Positions 45,111 through 56,069 are shown, counted from the stretch's first letter. The stretch is 64,000 nucleotides of DNA from Cutaneotrichosporon cavernicola (GCF_030864355.1 NC_083395.1:2542001-2606000), one strand, 5' to 3'. Notes: a model not told the origin generated them from the letters alone. Numbers and translations are program-made.

Positions 45111-46475
45111 ATGTCAGCTCCGACTCTTGATGCCACAGCCTTCCCCCACCTCCTGGAAGCGGTTATTACGCAGGCGCCCCCCGCCTCTCTCCTTGCCCTC
45201 CGCGCAGCCTCTCGCACCTGCAAAGCGCGCGCCGACGCACGTCTGGCTGCCCACCTAGTCCTAGAAGATAGAGGCATGGGTGGTCGCTGGTTTGCGGCCT
45301 GGCACGCCTCCCTCAACCCGTCTCTCCTCATCGCCCCATCATCTCCAAGCGACATCCTAGCGGCAACATTCAACGCCTACTCGGTCTACACCCACGTGGG
45401 ACGTATGCGCGTCCTTGGCGCTCCACCCAGTGATACGCACTACAACTGGAACCAATTCGCCCGGCCTCATGGCCCCTTCGTAAAGGGCGCACAAGCATTC
45501 TTACCCCTCGTACGGGTGCTCGATCTACGCGGTGATATTGGCGTGTTGGCGGACACGACGGCCTTCAACCACGAAATTCCGCTCACCCGCCTCCTCCCTG
45601 GCCCAAGTGGGGAGATGGAAGAACGACCGCCTCTCTCTCGCACTCTCGCCCTCTTTCCCAGTCCGGGTGATATGGAACCAAACCACATCGCGGACGTGTA
45701 TCCCCGTTGTCGGCGGGTGGTGCTCAACGTCAGATGGCACAATGCGCCGGGGTTGGTGAGGGCGCGATTGCGCGACCTCGAGGGCGGAGACGAGGTCGTC
45801 ATTTCCTTTTCCGGATGGCACGCCCCGCCCAACGCCGAGGTCAGGGGAGTGGTGGAAGGGAGACCTACCCTTCTCCACGGGCCAGAATCGTTTACTCCGG
45901 CGTACTTTGAGGGCGTCAGCGAACCGGAGGAGGAGGAAGAGACGCTACCATGGCACCGACTCGGGCCGCGCGAGAACGATAATCTCCGATGGCAGGAACT
46001 CGCGTTCCTCGTCGCACTAAGTCTGTCTTGCGGCGCCAAGGTCACCATTGTCGACCTGGACCGCGTCGATCCCGGATGGCTTGATCCCGACTTTGCCCCA
46101 CCTGGCCTGAGCCCGACTGATGCCACACCACTCAACCCCACTCCCGCATCTCTCCTCAACCCCCCAGATCCTAATGATGACCACGAGGAACACGACGATA
46201 CGACCTTCGTCGCGGACCATCCCGACGATCTCGTCGACGTGCCCGTTACCGCACATTCTAGGGCCACGCTGCACGACCTCAAAGCCACACTTCGGGGGTT
46301 GCGGATCGCGCGCCGCGAAATGCCGAGCTTCTGGCTTGTCAATGGTCTGCGGGTGTATGGCCTGTGCACCGTTGTCATGCCGCAGTCTACGCGGGGCGTG
46401 CGTTTCATCACCGCCGAGCAGTATGCCGCTGAGGCGGACCCGCTCGAGACGGACGCGAGCGCATATGCGCTGTAG
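45111..46475 (+). CDS. F-box-like/LRR-like family protein (family member M)
   Basis: A single exon of 454 residues from ATG 45111; an in-frame ATG at 45003 would add 36 residues. The N-terminal block is at residues 6-50 (LDATAFPHLLEAVITQAP, LLALRAASRTCKARADARLAAHLVL). The middle motifs are PLVRVLDLRGDIG, CRRVVLNVRWHNA, GDEVVISFSGWHA and AKVTIVDLDRVDP. An insert of about 90 residues, Pro/Asp-rich and disordered (NDDHEEHDDTTFVADH), separates these from the C-terminal block (VRFITAEQYAAEADPLETD), which is partly eroded. It is the last family gene of the run. Confidence 0.82.
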   Translation: MSAPTLDATAFPHLLEAVITQAPPASLLALRAASRTCKARADARLAAHLVLEDRGMGGRWFAAWHASLNPSLLIAPSSPSDILAATFNAYSVYTHVGRMRVLGAPPSDTHYNWNQFARPHGPFVKGAQAFLPLVRVLDLRGDIGVLADTTAFNHEIPLTRLLPGPSGEMEERPPLSRTLALFPSPGDMEPNHIADVYPRCRRVVLNVRWHNAPGLVRARLRDLEGGDEVVISFSGWHAPPNAEVRGVVEGRPTLLHGPESFTPAYFEGVSEPEEEEETLPWHRLGPRENDNLRWQELAFLVALSLSCGAKVTIVDLDRVDPGWLDPDFAPPGLSPTDATPLNPTPASLLNPPDPNDDHEEHDDTTFVADHPDDLVDVPVTAHSRATLHDLKATLRGLRIARREMPSFWLVNGLRVYGLCTVVMPQSTRGVRFITAEQYAAEADPLETDASAYAL

Positions 46476-47429
46476 CTGCTGAATGCATGGCAACATGCAA
46501 CCCACGACTTACCTGCAGGCCACGCGGAAGGAGACGACTGTCTTAAAGCACGAAAAGGCGATGGCGATGTACCAGATGTGTGGATGCGCCGATGGAACGA
46601 GGTTGGGGATCATGGCTGATGATGGAATTGGTTGTTGAATGGTAGAAAACAGTGCAAGGAAAGTCGAGTCAAGGTACAGCGTCGAGTTACATGGCCCTGC
46701 GCCACCTACTCACTAATTCACACCTACAGTCGCTAACACATTCTTACCTCGCGAACCCCACCGCCTCCAACAACGTCTTCTCAGGTGCATCTCGAACTTC
46801 CACTGCGCATCCCTGAGGGCGTGCCAGTGAGGGAGAAGTGGTGGTTGAGCAGCGCGCCAGCATGCCCGAGCGAGCTCTCTCTGATCAGTTCGGTACACGC
46901 CATGGCGTGCATGGCGGATGACAAACGGCGACAGGCGAAGAGCTCCTGCCAGCTAGCCGCGACGGCATGTGTGCTACCCCGTAGCATGGTCGGAGCTTCC
47001 ATCCTACTGGAATTCCAGAACGGAATAGGCACATGCCGTCCAGCGCACGCTCCGCTGGCGGAAACTGCATGCTGAACCCTAGCGGGCGGTGCACACGGCC
47101 AGGATCCGCACGACCACTCGCTCACGTCCTAACCTCCCTAACCCCCCTTGACGGAGTTACGAGCCACCTTCGGCGCAGGAGCACGTGGCGACCGTATCCC
47201 GTCCGACGCCCAGGCGTCGTCTTCCACGCTGTAGGACAACGCTAAACTCGAGCGCGTCTGCGCGCGGCGAGGAACGCGCGGCTGCCAGTCTCTACGTCTT
47301 TCGCTGTACTGGGGCTGCCGCTCAACCTCTATTCATTTCCTGTCCACACACACCATACACTGATCAACTGGAACAACAACACACCTAGACATATATCTGC
47401 ATCCAGACTGTCTAAACTATTCCTTACTC
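46476..47429. other. Intergenic region with possible relics
   Basis: No intact gene except a possible 34-codon frame (listed separately). Minus-strand frames around 46720-46900 contain ALRDAQWKFEM, reminiscent of a Q-x-W lectin repeat, but nothing else in the neighbourhood supports a lectin. Confidence 0.35.
46509..46613 (-). CDS. Possible 34-residue membrane micropeptide
   Basis: ATG at 46613 in a good context (atcagccATGatc) after an A/C-rich leader without other ATGs in the last 60 bases. The frame encodes one hydrophobic helix (HIWYIAIAFSCFKTVVSF) followed by Arg/Cys, then stops at TAA. The stop lies within caggtaagt, a perfect splice donor, so this could instead be the first exon of a spliced gene whose next exon I cannot find; continuing leads antisense into member M. 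I do not recognise the peptide. Confidence 0.25.
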   Translation of the reverse strand: MIPNLVPSAHPHIWYIAIAFSCFKTVVSFRVACR

Positions 47430-47721
47430 TTAGCTGCACTGGCAGACCTGCCAGGCGAACCCACCGCAACTGCCGCTCGACGCGCCACACTCATGCTTGC
47501 AGTGGCTGATGTCAGTGTCAGTCCGCTGGGCTAACAACTCAACGGAGTACGTACTGGTCACAGTTGTCGTTCTTATCGATTCCAGCGCACACGTGGCCAT
47601 ATCCGCAATCGCGCTTGGCCTTGGCGATAGACGCAGCAGCCTCTGCCTCAGGAACCGGGTTGGCAAGGACCGACGAGACGGACGCGAGCAAAGCGAGGGT
47701 GAGAGAGGTGGCGAACTTCAT
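47430..47721 (-). CDS. Plectasin-like (CS-alpha-beta) defensin precursor, secreted
   Basis: Two exons, 47555-47721 and 47430-47505, with a 49-nt intron; 80 residues. A signal peptide (MKFATSLTLALLASVSSVLA) is followed by a short acidic-to-basic propeptide that ends in Lys-Arg, a Kex2-type site at residues 36-37. The predicted mature peptide has 43 residues and eight cysteines. It contains C-x3-C (CDHHC), then G-S-C-G-G, then C-x-C (CQC) at the end, which is the CS-alpha-beta framework. The central CDHHCK resembles the C-x-x-x-C-K of plectasin-type fungal defensins. Two extra cysteines (positions 8 and 25 of the mature peptide) could form a fourth disulfide. The spliced join is what creates the C-x3-C motif, so the intron call matters. 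A role against bacteria is inferred from the fold family. Confidence 0.78.
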
Positions 47722-47820
47722 TTCGATTTGATGAGAGAGCAAGCGGTTGGAGCAAGGTTGAGAGGAGCTTGATGAGGACGCAAGTAAGTGTCGATGAAGA
47801 TACAGACGAGTTGGAGAGAG

Positions 47821-47830
47821 GTTTATATAT
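47821..47830 (-). promoter_or_regulatory. TATA box of the defensin gene
   Basis: On the minus strand this reads ATATATAAAC, about 100 nt upstream of the start codon at 47721. The leader between is C/T/A-rich and lacks ATG. Like the lectin gene at 13 kb, the secreted-peptide gene has a clear TATA element. Confidence 0.6.
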
Positions 47831-50800
47831 CCGAGAACAGCTGGATGGTAACCAGGAGCGTAACGAGGGCATACTGTGTCGCTATCAACGCGTTGTTCAA
47901 GGTTGGTCGTCATGGTCAATAGGTTGATGGGGACATGCTTCGCAGAAGTGAATCCGAAGTAACAACTGTCAAGAAATCGCGCTGCCAGATGGTAGAAAGT
48001 CACGGGATTTCCCAATGTTACGAGTTGGCCACGAGCACAACATGGCATTACAGTTTACATAAGAGGCACTAGTCTATAACTCTGTAGCTTCTAAGCGTTT
48101 CAGCTTCCCATTTTCTCAGGCCTCTTTTGAGAACGTGAGAACTGCATCCGTTAGTTGATCAATCTGACAGTTCGGTACTGGTCATAGACATTGAGGAGCT
48201 GGATGAACTCGCTGCAAGGTTCCGGGGGAACGAAGCTTGCTTGGGGCAGTCTCTGCCAATGGTTCGACCCCATGGGGCCGGCGTCTCTCGCGGACACCCC
48301 ATCTCCGGTCGCACGGACGCACATGGCGCCTGTGCCGCAGTCAGCTATCCCGTCGAACGCGAACATTAAGCACAGCACACCGCAGGGGCCTGGCACGAGC
48401 GCGCGCGCAACGGCACCGCACACAGCTCCCCTCGAGCATTGGAGTTGGAGGGGCATCCGAGCAGGCTTCGGTGGGACGCGGGGTTGGCGGAGCAGCAGCG
48501 GACGACAGAGGAGAACGGCAGCATCCCATGCCCCGAACGCAGTACGGTATCATGACGCGAAGAGCACCGCACAGGACGAGCCACGCTTCCCCAAGACGCA
48601 CCATCGCGATAATATGCACGTGGTGCAGGACCATTCTCTGGACCACTCTACGATCTCCATCATCTGGAATACCGGCCGAGGACGACAGTATATTCGAGGG
48701 AGACGACTTCAACGCGTGCGTGAATGTGATTCAAGGGGGTGGAGAGAGCCGGAGCCACAAGGCAGACACGGTGACCGGCCCGGAGGTCCAGCCGGACGGA
48801 ACGGCCCAGGCACAGTACTGTACTGTATCTCCCCGATGGATGGTCAGTTAAACCTCGATGTCGACGCGTGTGCAGTTCTGGCTCGGGATATAGCCTAGCT
48901 TGCAGTCCCACGAAACGGGAGGCAGCCGCGCAGTATGTCGACCACTAGCCGCGAGAAAACGCCATAGGTGGCGGTACCTCGTAGTGAATTGAGACTCTTC
49001 AGCGCAACGACAATTGGTATATTGACATGCCGGCTTTGGAGAGCGCCAGCAGCGAAGTGGGCAAGGATGCTGCGGTCGGCTTTGCGGCGCATCTGGCTGC
49101 GTTTCGGGGTTGGTGGCTCGGCAATCTTAAGCAGGCGAAGGTGGAGGCGTGCCGTCGGCAGTTGTTATGGGAATGCAGTACCTCGTAGTCGAGCGACATG
49201 ATAGAGTTTGGGGTGGGTTCAAGTCGAGTTTATCAAGGGATACGCAACGCGTTGTGTCAAGTGCGAGCCAACAGCTGTGGAGGCTGAGGTTGCGATAGGA
49301 AAGGAATGGTTGATTCGTTGTTAGAATGCGTACAGAAAGACTTGGGGACATACTCTGCCCAAATCTCAAAGGAAGTGGGTTTGCCCCGATTCCGAACGCC
49401 GCAACCTTTGAAAGGACTAATGGAGACAGGCACTGGAAAACTCACAGATGGATGTAGTGCAGTCTTGTGCACCACTGAGAGTGTACTCCCAACTTCATGC
49501 AAGTGGGTTAATTTCACTACTTTCAGCCGTATGTAGTTTTGAGATTGCCCAGATTGCTGTCTCGGGGTTGATATACCGAACCAGTTGGACCGTATTCAGC
49601 GAAATCTACCATTTGACGTCCTGCATGTGCTGGAATGGGGTGTATTCTTTGCATGTACAGGTTGAGAAGCCCATATGTAAGCTTAGCCGCTTAGCTAACA
49701 GAATATACCATTGAATGAAGATGGCCCTCACAGTAACTTGGTGAGAAATGGCTCTTGAGAGCCAAAGTGGCTTCCAGGATGGCATTTCGCTATCTGTCCG
49801 AGAGTCATTGTAGGTACATGTAAGCTGTGAGACGGGCGGGTACGAGTCATGGTAGGCTGAGTCCCTGTGTAGATTGCGGGGCGACTGAAAGCCGGAGCGG
49901 GGCCAAAGAAAGACGGTTCACGACCCACGGAGGGGGTGCGGACGACTTTAGGTGGGTTGTCAGCGGTGTGTAAAGGGATGAGGAATGGACCGCTCTACAG
50001 GAAGGTTTGATTCCCGGAATGCGCCACGGAACCCACGTAATGCAACCTCAATCCATTTGATCGCTCTCATCTTGCATTTTGGAGATGAGATCCTGGTCGA
50101 AAGGCTATTATGCGAGATGGTTATGATGCAGCAATGCGCTCGTTCACCGTTTGGCTACGGTGGACAAGATACTCGTCACGACAACGGAAAGGCGTCCCGG
50201 TGGAGCACGTGCGGTCCCTCAACGTGGCAGTGGAGATCATGTCACCATGGTGTCCGTGTCAGTGGAGATCATGGCGCCATGATGTCCGTGACAGTGTCGG
50301 TGTTGTGAGGCTGGATCACGAACGGGTGCCTGGCTTACGGCATCTTTGCTCTAACATGGTCGTCAACTCCACTTCTACTTCTGACACTTTCACATTCATA
50401 TCTTCTGATACTTTCACATCCATATCTGCTGCACTTTTTGAGCAGACACACTCATCCCAGCGTTCGCTGCGTAATGTCTCGCGATTCGGGTATGTACTCG
50501 TCCCACTTCCTCGCATGATGAACCACAACTCCTAGCATATAGCGACACTCATGAGCGCAACATTATATCTGAACCGTCTTTCCGTTTACCTCTTTCCGTT
50601 TACCTGGGCGTAGCTGACGGCAGACTTGGTGGATGAGGCGTGATCCAGGTGAGTGCCTCGTTCTAGGTGGGATGGATCCTATGCTTCTAGAGGGATGTCC
50701 CGGCGTCTGGAAACCCGCTGCGCTTGCTACGCGTTGAGTTGTGTCTCTAACGTGGACATATAGGCGTTTGGGCATCCGCACACCTGCCACACTCAGCGAG

Positions 50801-51064
50801 ACCAGGGATCGACGTCGGATCTGCACGCGTGGCGCCGCCACACTGTCATGCCTTCGCGGTTGAGAGTCGGGCAGGGACAGCCGTACCGATTAGGATGGCT
50901 CTCTGACTCATTAGGCCCATCCTAATGACAGAACTCTGTTACAAAGTGGACTCCCACGGGAACAGGGACGGAAGTACAATGGTACCAGAGGGAGTGGGGC
51001 AGGGTTCATCTGCTTGCACTTGGGTCCGATTCATGCACACTACACCAGTCATAATTCGCTCCCG
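47831..51064. other. 3.2-kb region without a supported gene
   Basis: Open frames up to 235 codons occur (48191-48898) but overlap others on the opposite strand, begin without leader-like sequence and show no domains. Small direct repeats are present at 50228-50290 (gtggagatcatg twice, 33 bp apart) and 50385-50435 (actttcacatcc/ttcatatct twice, 24 bp apart). There may be gene relics here that I cannot identify. Confidence 0.4.
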
Positions 51065-51614
51065 CTACGCCTGCCAGGGCGGCGTCGGTCCATTCTCACC
51101 AGTAAAGCCCCACGTCTGAGCCGCTCCCCCGTCGTAACAATCCCAGATCTGGGTCAGCTCGTTCTCAACTCAACCCACCTGGACGGGATTATGCATCCCC
51201 AGCCGCCCATTCTCATTATCGAGGCAGAAGTCTGGGTTCAGCTCCTTCCACGAGTCACGTACTGGTATTGTCATAGCTTAAACGCAATCCGCCGGCGGGA
51301 TGCCACATGATCTCGCCCCATTGTCCGCGGTCTCTCGGGCAGTCACGGAGGTACACGCGGGCGCCGTTCCGCTTGGCGGACGGGGCTGCGCACAAGTTGG
51401 TTCCCTTGAGCTGGAGGATGGAACTCGAGCCGAAAAAGTTCCACTCTTGCCGGAACGTGCCAGTGCAGCCCTCTACGCCGAGCTGGGTCCCGCTGCGGGG
51501 AGTGACGGCGAGGGCGTGGATACACCAGGCCGTGTTGTTGGTTGGGTGGACGCGGCGGGCTGCCGCGAAAGAGAGGGAGACGAGGAGGAGGGCGAGGTGG
51601 ATGAGGTGGAGCAT
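51065..51614 (-). CDS. Secreted ricin-B-type (beta-trefoil) lectin-like protein, second copy
   Basis: Three exons: 51263-51614, 51179-51231 and 51065-51148. The introns are 31 and 30 nt; 162 residues. A signal peptide opens it (MLHLIHLALLLVSLSFAAA). The rest is a ricin-B fold: WCIHALAVTPRSGTQLGVEGC, FRQEWNFFGSSSILQLKG, LCAAPSAKRNGARVYLRDC, QWGEIMWHPAGGLRL and, made only by splicing, FCLDNENGRLGMHNPVQIWDC ending AAQTWGF. These are the C-x-D...Q-x-W repeats of the family. It lacks the Gly/His linker of the lectin at 13 kb but shares the tiny-intron gene structure, so the two are distant paralogues. Sugar specificity is unknown. Confidence 0.83.
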
Positions 51615-52559
51615 GGTGGGTGGATGGAGGTGGGCAAGGCGGCGTGAACAGTACTTGTACTTGTCTGGGACTCGGGAGCGAACCAAACATCTCGCTCGGC
51701 TGCCTGCGCCCGACGTGCATGTGACTCTCCTAGCTGGTCCACTTGACATACGGCCACATGAGGAATGCCGTCACGTCCATTAAGGTTGGTGACGCGTCTG
51801 TGGGTCAGACAAGTTGGTGCCTCGCATTTCAAACAATGGGTGTGGGTGGGGGTGTGGGGCCAGGTGGTGGTGGCGGGCGTCGGGGTCCGGCCCCAAGAAC
51901 TGGGTTAGTGTTCAATCAGTATTGCGGGTAGGGTGTGTTTCATTGCGGTTCTGATGCCAGATTGGACCGTGGTTCATCTATAACATCAGGTGACCTGGAT
52001 CACAGCTGCATGCTTGATCCACAAGACATCCGGCTCAATCTCACTCAGCAGATGTCAAGACAATGGGTTTCGTAAGGTACCCCTGGCGTGCCGTCTGTTC
52101 TGCTCGTACCGTCGGTGGGAAAAATCCTCAACGCCATGCGCTTGGTGACGCCACTGAGAAGCAGGCTGTCAGTGCTGTGCGGGAATTCACGCGGCTTCGA
52201 CCGTGGAGCTGGTCAAGTCAGGCAGCTCGAGATCCTGAAGGATCAGGAGCCCCCTTTCAGATAAGAGCCGGTGAGCGGCGGCGTCCGTTCCAGCGCCAAT
52301 CTGCCAGCGCTGCCAGATAGCGGTGGTGATGGCTCGAGCGCCGCTTATCAGGGCTGTCACCGCACAAGTGTGCTCTTCCATGGGTACAGACCCAGATGTG
52401 CTCCAGAGGCACTCGGCAGTGCTCCGGAGGCACCCGTCACCACTTAGGAGTTTAACGCCGCGAGCCGCGAGGCCGACTGGAGAAACAGCAACCAGTTGCA
52501 TCGATCCGTCAAGTCTTCAGACCACCCTACACCCTCTACAACCCATCTCTGCCTCCCGT
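51615..52559. other. Intergenic region
   Basis: No supported gene. It contains a G-rich stretch (gtgggtgggggtgtggggcc, 51840-51860) and frames under 120 codons on both strands. Confidence 0.4.
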
Positions 52560-53187
52560 TTTAGGAGTTGTCCGCAGCTGAATGGCGTCCTAACCGCGCC
52601 GACGCGGTACGAGTTGAAAATGCTCTTGAAACCCGCCAGTGTCGGACATCTGGACAAACGTGCCGAACACAACGAGGAACGCGTTGAGCGCCACAAGAAA
52701 CCAGTACCCGACTCCCTGGGGAGTCTTGCCAGGCTTCCAGTTGTCGTGCAGTCACGACTTTTATAGCACAGTTTTCAGGAGAAGGCTTACAGGTTCCGAA
52801 GAGTGCGCCGAGGAGGACAACACGCCCACCGCGACGGTGATAATCGCAGCCATGATACTGATGAATCCGACGCAGGAAACGAGGGAAATGCAGCTAAGCG
52901 TCTGGACCGAGGCGACGGAAAAAGACACGACGGCGGCGAGCGCAGCCCATACGACGGTTCACGTCGCTTGCGAGGTGAAGGCATTAAATGCGATGGAGAT
53001 GGGGATGAGACCAGCACCAACAATGGCAATCATGAAACGTACATGGACGAGGCGACTTGGCGGCCCACCTTGCCGGCCAAGACGAAACCAACGTCGCCGA
53101 GCGAGTACACATCCGGATGGTTACTTGAACAGGCCGACCGTGTCGCTCCAAGTTGTGAGGAGGCCAATACAACAGCAGTTGCGGGGT
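52560..53187 (-). pseudogene. Broken amino-acid permease of the AAAP family
   Basis: The minus strand encodes, in pieces, the middle of an AAAP (Mtr-like) transporter. LLTTWSDTVGLFK is in one frame. VYSLGDVGFVLAGKVGRQVASS is in another. MIAIVGAGLIPISIAFNAF runs to TSQAT, which meets a TGA and then continues with VVWAALAAVVSFSV, VQTLSCISLVSCVGFI and IMAAIITVAVGV. GYWFLVALNAFLVVFGTFV follows after two more stops. The order and spacing match the family, but frameshifts and stops are frequent and both ends of the protein are missing. The upstream end stops abruptly at a 37-bp direct repeat and a longer minisatellite. Confidence 0.75.
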
Positions 53188-53259
53188 CTGGCGACCACGC
53201 ATTTCTCTGGGTGCCACTCTCGGTCTGGCGACCACGCATGCCTCTGGGTGCCACTCTCC
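53185..53259. repeat. 37-bp direct repeat, two copies
   Basis: The word gtctggcgaccacgcat begins at 53186 and 53223, with ctctgggtgccactctc after each. The repeat abuts the point where homology to the amino-acid permease ends. Confidence 0.93.
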
Positions 53260-53423
53260 GCTCCGAGAATCTGAGTTAGAGCTGTATACGCACAACGCTC
53301 ATCACGAGTCCTGGTGTCCCGGGGGGCCGAGCATGCTCTCTCCTGTGGCCCCCTGTCAGATCTCGTTTCCTGGGCCCTATCGCGGAGAGAGAGGTGAGAG
53401 AAAGGGCACGTGAGTACTGAAGC

Positions 53424-53660
53424 ATGGCAGAGGCAACACGCTAGCAGAGGAGCATGCCAGCAGTGCAACACGCTAGCAGAGGAGCATGCCAGCAGTGCAA
53501 CACGCTAGCAGAGGAGCATGCGGCAGAGGCAACACGCTAGCAGAGGAGCAGGAGCATGCAGCAGAGGCAACACGCTAGCAGAGAGCATGCCAGGAGTGCA
53601 ACACGCTAGCAGAGGAGCATGCCGGCAGAGGCAACACGCTAGAGGAGCATGCCGGCACAT
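53424..53660. repeat. ~32-bp minisatellite, about seven copies
   Basis: The core caacacgctagcagaggagc recurs with units of 30-38 bp, joined by variable linkers (atgccagcagtg, atgcggcagagg, atgccggcagagg). The third-from-last and last units carry small deletions. It lies 200 bp from the broken permease. Confidence 0.95.
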
Positions 53661-54216
53661 GACTGGAACGGCGCTGATGTGATTCGGACGAGACCCTTCG
53701 TGGGGTGCCGCCGACCACGGCAGTCTGGGACGAATGACCACAGGACAGCGTTATCAGTTGCGCGGTCATGAGGAAGGATCGGGGCCTGGGCGAGATAGAT
53801 AAGTTGTGGCGTGTACCAGACTTTGGGACCTGGAGGGATGCATGTTTCGGTTTGTACCGCTAAGCCCGCCTCGTTGAATATGGTCATGTGACATGGGACA
53901 GAAGCGCCGTCAGTACGCACCAACTCCAGGCGATTTTGCCGAGAGTGGTCCGACTTATCCCTCTACTCCGCCGATCCATGCGTAAGAACAGGTCACCAGC
54001 TCTGCGCACATAAGTAGACGTCGTCGTATCGGCCGCGACTTGGCCTCGTACCCAACCTGGAGAGGCCCAAAACGCCCCCTGAGGTAACAATAAGCTGTGC
54101 TGAAAGCTTGGACACGTCCCTGTACCAACTGTGATTCTGTTTGGCTGGACTAACACGACGCGAGGACAGTAAATACAGAAGAACTGCATATCAGTGTCCG
54201 GTATGGCTAACAATGC
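53661..54216. other. Intergenic region
   Basis: No supported gene. Two minus-strand frames of 94 and 109 codons have no recognisable domains. They may be relic sequence upstream of the permease, but nothing alignable to its N-terminus is present. Confidence 0.4.
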
Positions 54217-55195
54217 TTAGAAGAGGGCGAGGACGGCGCCGGCGACGAGAGCGAAGAGCGAAGGCACGGTCTTGCCAGTCCCCGAGGTGTTGGTGGAAGC
54301 GGGGGCCGAAGGGCTACCGCTCGCGGCCGACTTGGACGCGCTCTGGCTCTGCGAGCCCGAGGCGGCTGCCGAGCCCGACGACGCGGCACCGGACGACGCG
54401 GCGGCGGACGACGAGGCGCTCGAGCTGGCGACGGAGAGGGTGGCGGGGTCGACCGACGTAGTCTGCGCAACGGAGACCGAGGCAACACCGTTCTCAACGG
54501 TGAAGTAGTTGGCGGCGACGAGGTCGAGGCCGGCGGCGGTGGCGTAGTCGCCGACCTTGAAAGGGATGACGTCCTCGATGGTGGCGGAGAAGCCCTCGGG
54601 AGCCGTGAACTGGGCAGGCTGACGGTACATGAGCAGGACGTAGCGGTGGGCGCCCGAGCCGGCGGCAGGGCCGGGACCAGCGTAGGAACGGATGTCTGTG
54701 GCCGCAGTGTAGTCGGGCGTCGAGGTACCGTTGCCGCTGAGGGTCACGCCGTTGGTGAGCCAGTGGAGGTTCTGGCTGTCGGCCCAGCCAACGATGTTGG
54801 CGTCGACCAGGAGGAGCGAGTAGTTGCCCTATTGGTCAGCGGGAAGTTGGGATTAGGATAGGAGGGGGGAGGGGACTTACAGAGGCATCAAAGGCATCAC
54901 CGGCGTCAACTGTAAGCTCAGGACGCGTGCCCGCAGTGTCCTGGGTCACGGGCTGGCCGATAGCGACCTTGGAAGAACCGAAAGACGCGTCAAGGACAGC
55001 CTCGGGAGCGAACGAGGGGAAGACGGACCCGAGGCCGGCATCTGAAGTTAGCCCGAGGGGAAAGGAAGGAGGGGTGAGGAGAAGGGGTTGCGTGCCAAGG
55101 CTGGAGAACGCACTCTCAAAGTTGGCAGCGACATAGGCGAGGTCGGTGGTAGTCGCGGCCGAGGCGGCAGTAGCGAGGAGGAAGAGAGGGAACAT
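54217..55195 (-). CDS. GPI-anchored PEBP-family (phosphatidylethanolamine-binding-like) protein
   Basis: Three exons: 55114-55195, 54881-55041 and 54217-54828. The introns are 72 and 52 nt; 284 residues. Intron 1 is in frame without stops; I call it because removal gives NFENAGLGSVFPSFAPEAVL, which matches fungal secreted PEBPs better. A signal peptide (MFPLFLLATAASAA) opens the protein. The PEBP core follows: LLLVDANIVG, LHWLTNGVTL, YAGPGPAAGSGAHRYVLLMYRQPAQF, the last containing the G-x-H-R-Y motif of the ligand pocket. After residue ~210 comes a Ser/Ala-rich stalk and a hydrophobic tail (FALVAGAVLALF) typical of GPI attachment. It is probably a wall-bound or surface lipid-binding protein. 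Confidence 0.85.
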
Positions 55196-55797
55196 GATGT
55201 CAACGAGTGTGTGTCGGCCGACGTGTGAGAGTGAGATGAAGAGAAGTGGTTATGAAGTATCAAGAAGGGTGGACACGGTGTCAACTTGGGTTGGGGTTGG
55301 GATTCAAGAGGCTTCAGGGAGAAACGCGTGGGTGCGCCTCTTCACGTCCCTTGGCGTCAGGAATGGGGGTAGCACAGCTCTCAAGCGCGCGTAAGATCCG
55401 GATACTGGACGTGATACATGCAGGTAAGGTAAACAACACTGGATTGTTGAATTGGAGAATGGAATCCGTTTCGAGAGCTGTATTGTTAAAGTTGAGTCAA
55501 CAGTCGGCAGCGGTGCGATCGATGGAGCAAACAGTTTGGATCAGCCACATCTCGCACGGACATTGTACCGGCGCCCAAGTTAACGAGTAAGCGACGCAGA
55601 TGCACCATGTATGTGTGCGTCAGTAAAGCAGTGGGGATGTGCGACACAGCAGAAGCACGCATCAACAGCGCACAGCTCATACTTTTACCTGTGCTTGGTG
55701 CACTTGGTAGCGGTGCCAAGCCCAATTTCGCGACGCCAAGGACGCCCGGTGGAGGTTGTCAAAAAGGTGTGGACAGCAAAAGATAGTTTGAATCACG
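55196..55797. other. Intergenic spacer
   Basis: No supported gene. Short overlapping frames only; it holds the promoter of the PEBP gene at its left end. Confidence 0.4.
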
Positions 55798-55880
55798 CTC
55801 TCTGTCGGAGAATTGAACTCCGGTCTCCCGCGGTCAGTCTTAATGACAAGCGAGCATACTAGCCACTATACGAACAGAGA
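55798..55880 (-). tRNA. tRNA-Asp(GTC), intron-containing
   Basis: An 83-nt gene on the minus strand. Acceptor arms TCTCTGT and ACAGAGA pair perfectly; discriminator G. The D arm GTAT-AGTGGCTAGT-ATGC is of Asp type. The anticodon stem CTCGC/GCGGG (one T-G) encloses TT-GTC-A and an 11-nt intron. The T arm is CCGGA-GTTCAAT-TCTCC-like, with the usual loop. Confidence 0.88.
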
Positions 55881-56069
55881 TTGCTGATTGGTGAATTTTA
55901 TGGTTACCTATAATCCCAACTCTGGGCCCAAAACGCGCGTTCCCGAACGAATGTTTCATGACACACACGAGCCCCAGTTCTGCACAACCAAAGGTCCCGC
56001 ACGCTCGGGTCGACAAGCGACGCCTCTCATTCCACGATCACTAGATCCCATAAACTCCAAACAATACTC

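Noticed and set aside
45467..46411. 314-codon minus-strand frame over member M
   Set aside because: Ser/Arg-rich antisense shadow. I considered it as a downstream exon of the micropeptide at 46509-46613 but found no domain support.
46713..46898. Possible lectin relic (ALRDAQWKFEM) on the minus strand
   Set aside because: A single Q-W-like motif without neighbouring C-x-D repeats or a signal peptide is too weak.
48191..48898. 235-codon plus-strand frame in the 48-kb spacer, and cysteine-rich minus-strand frames opposite it
   Set aside because: I tested hydrophobin and Q-x-W lectin cysteine spacing on the minus strand; neither fits, and no signal peptide is present.
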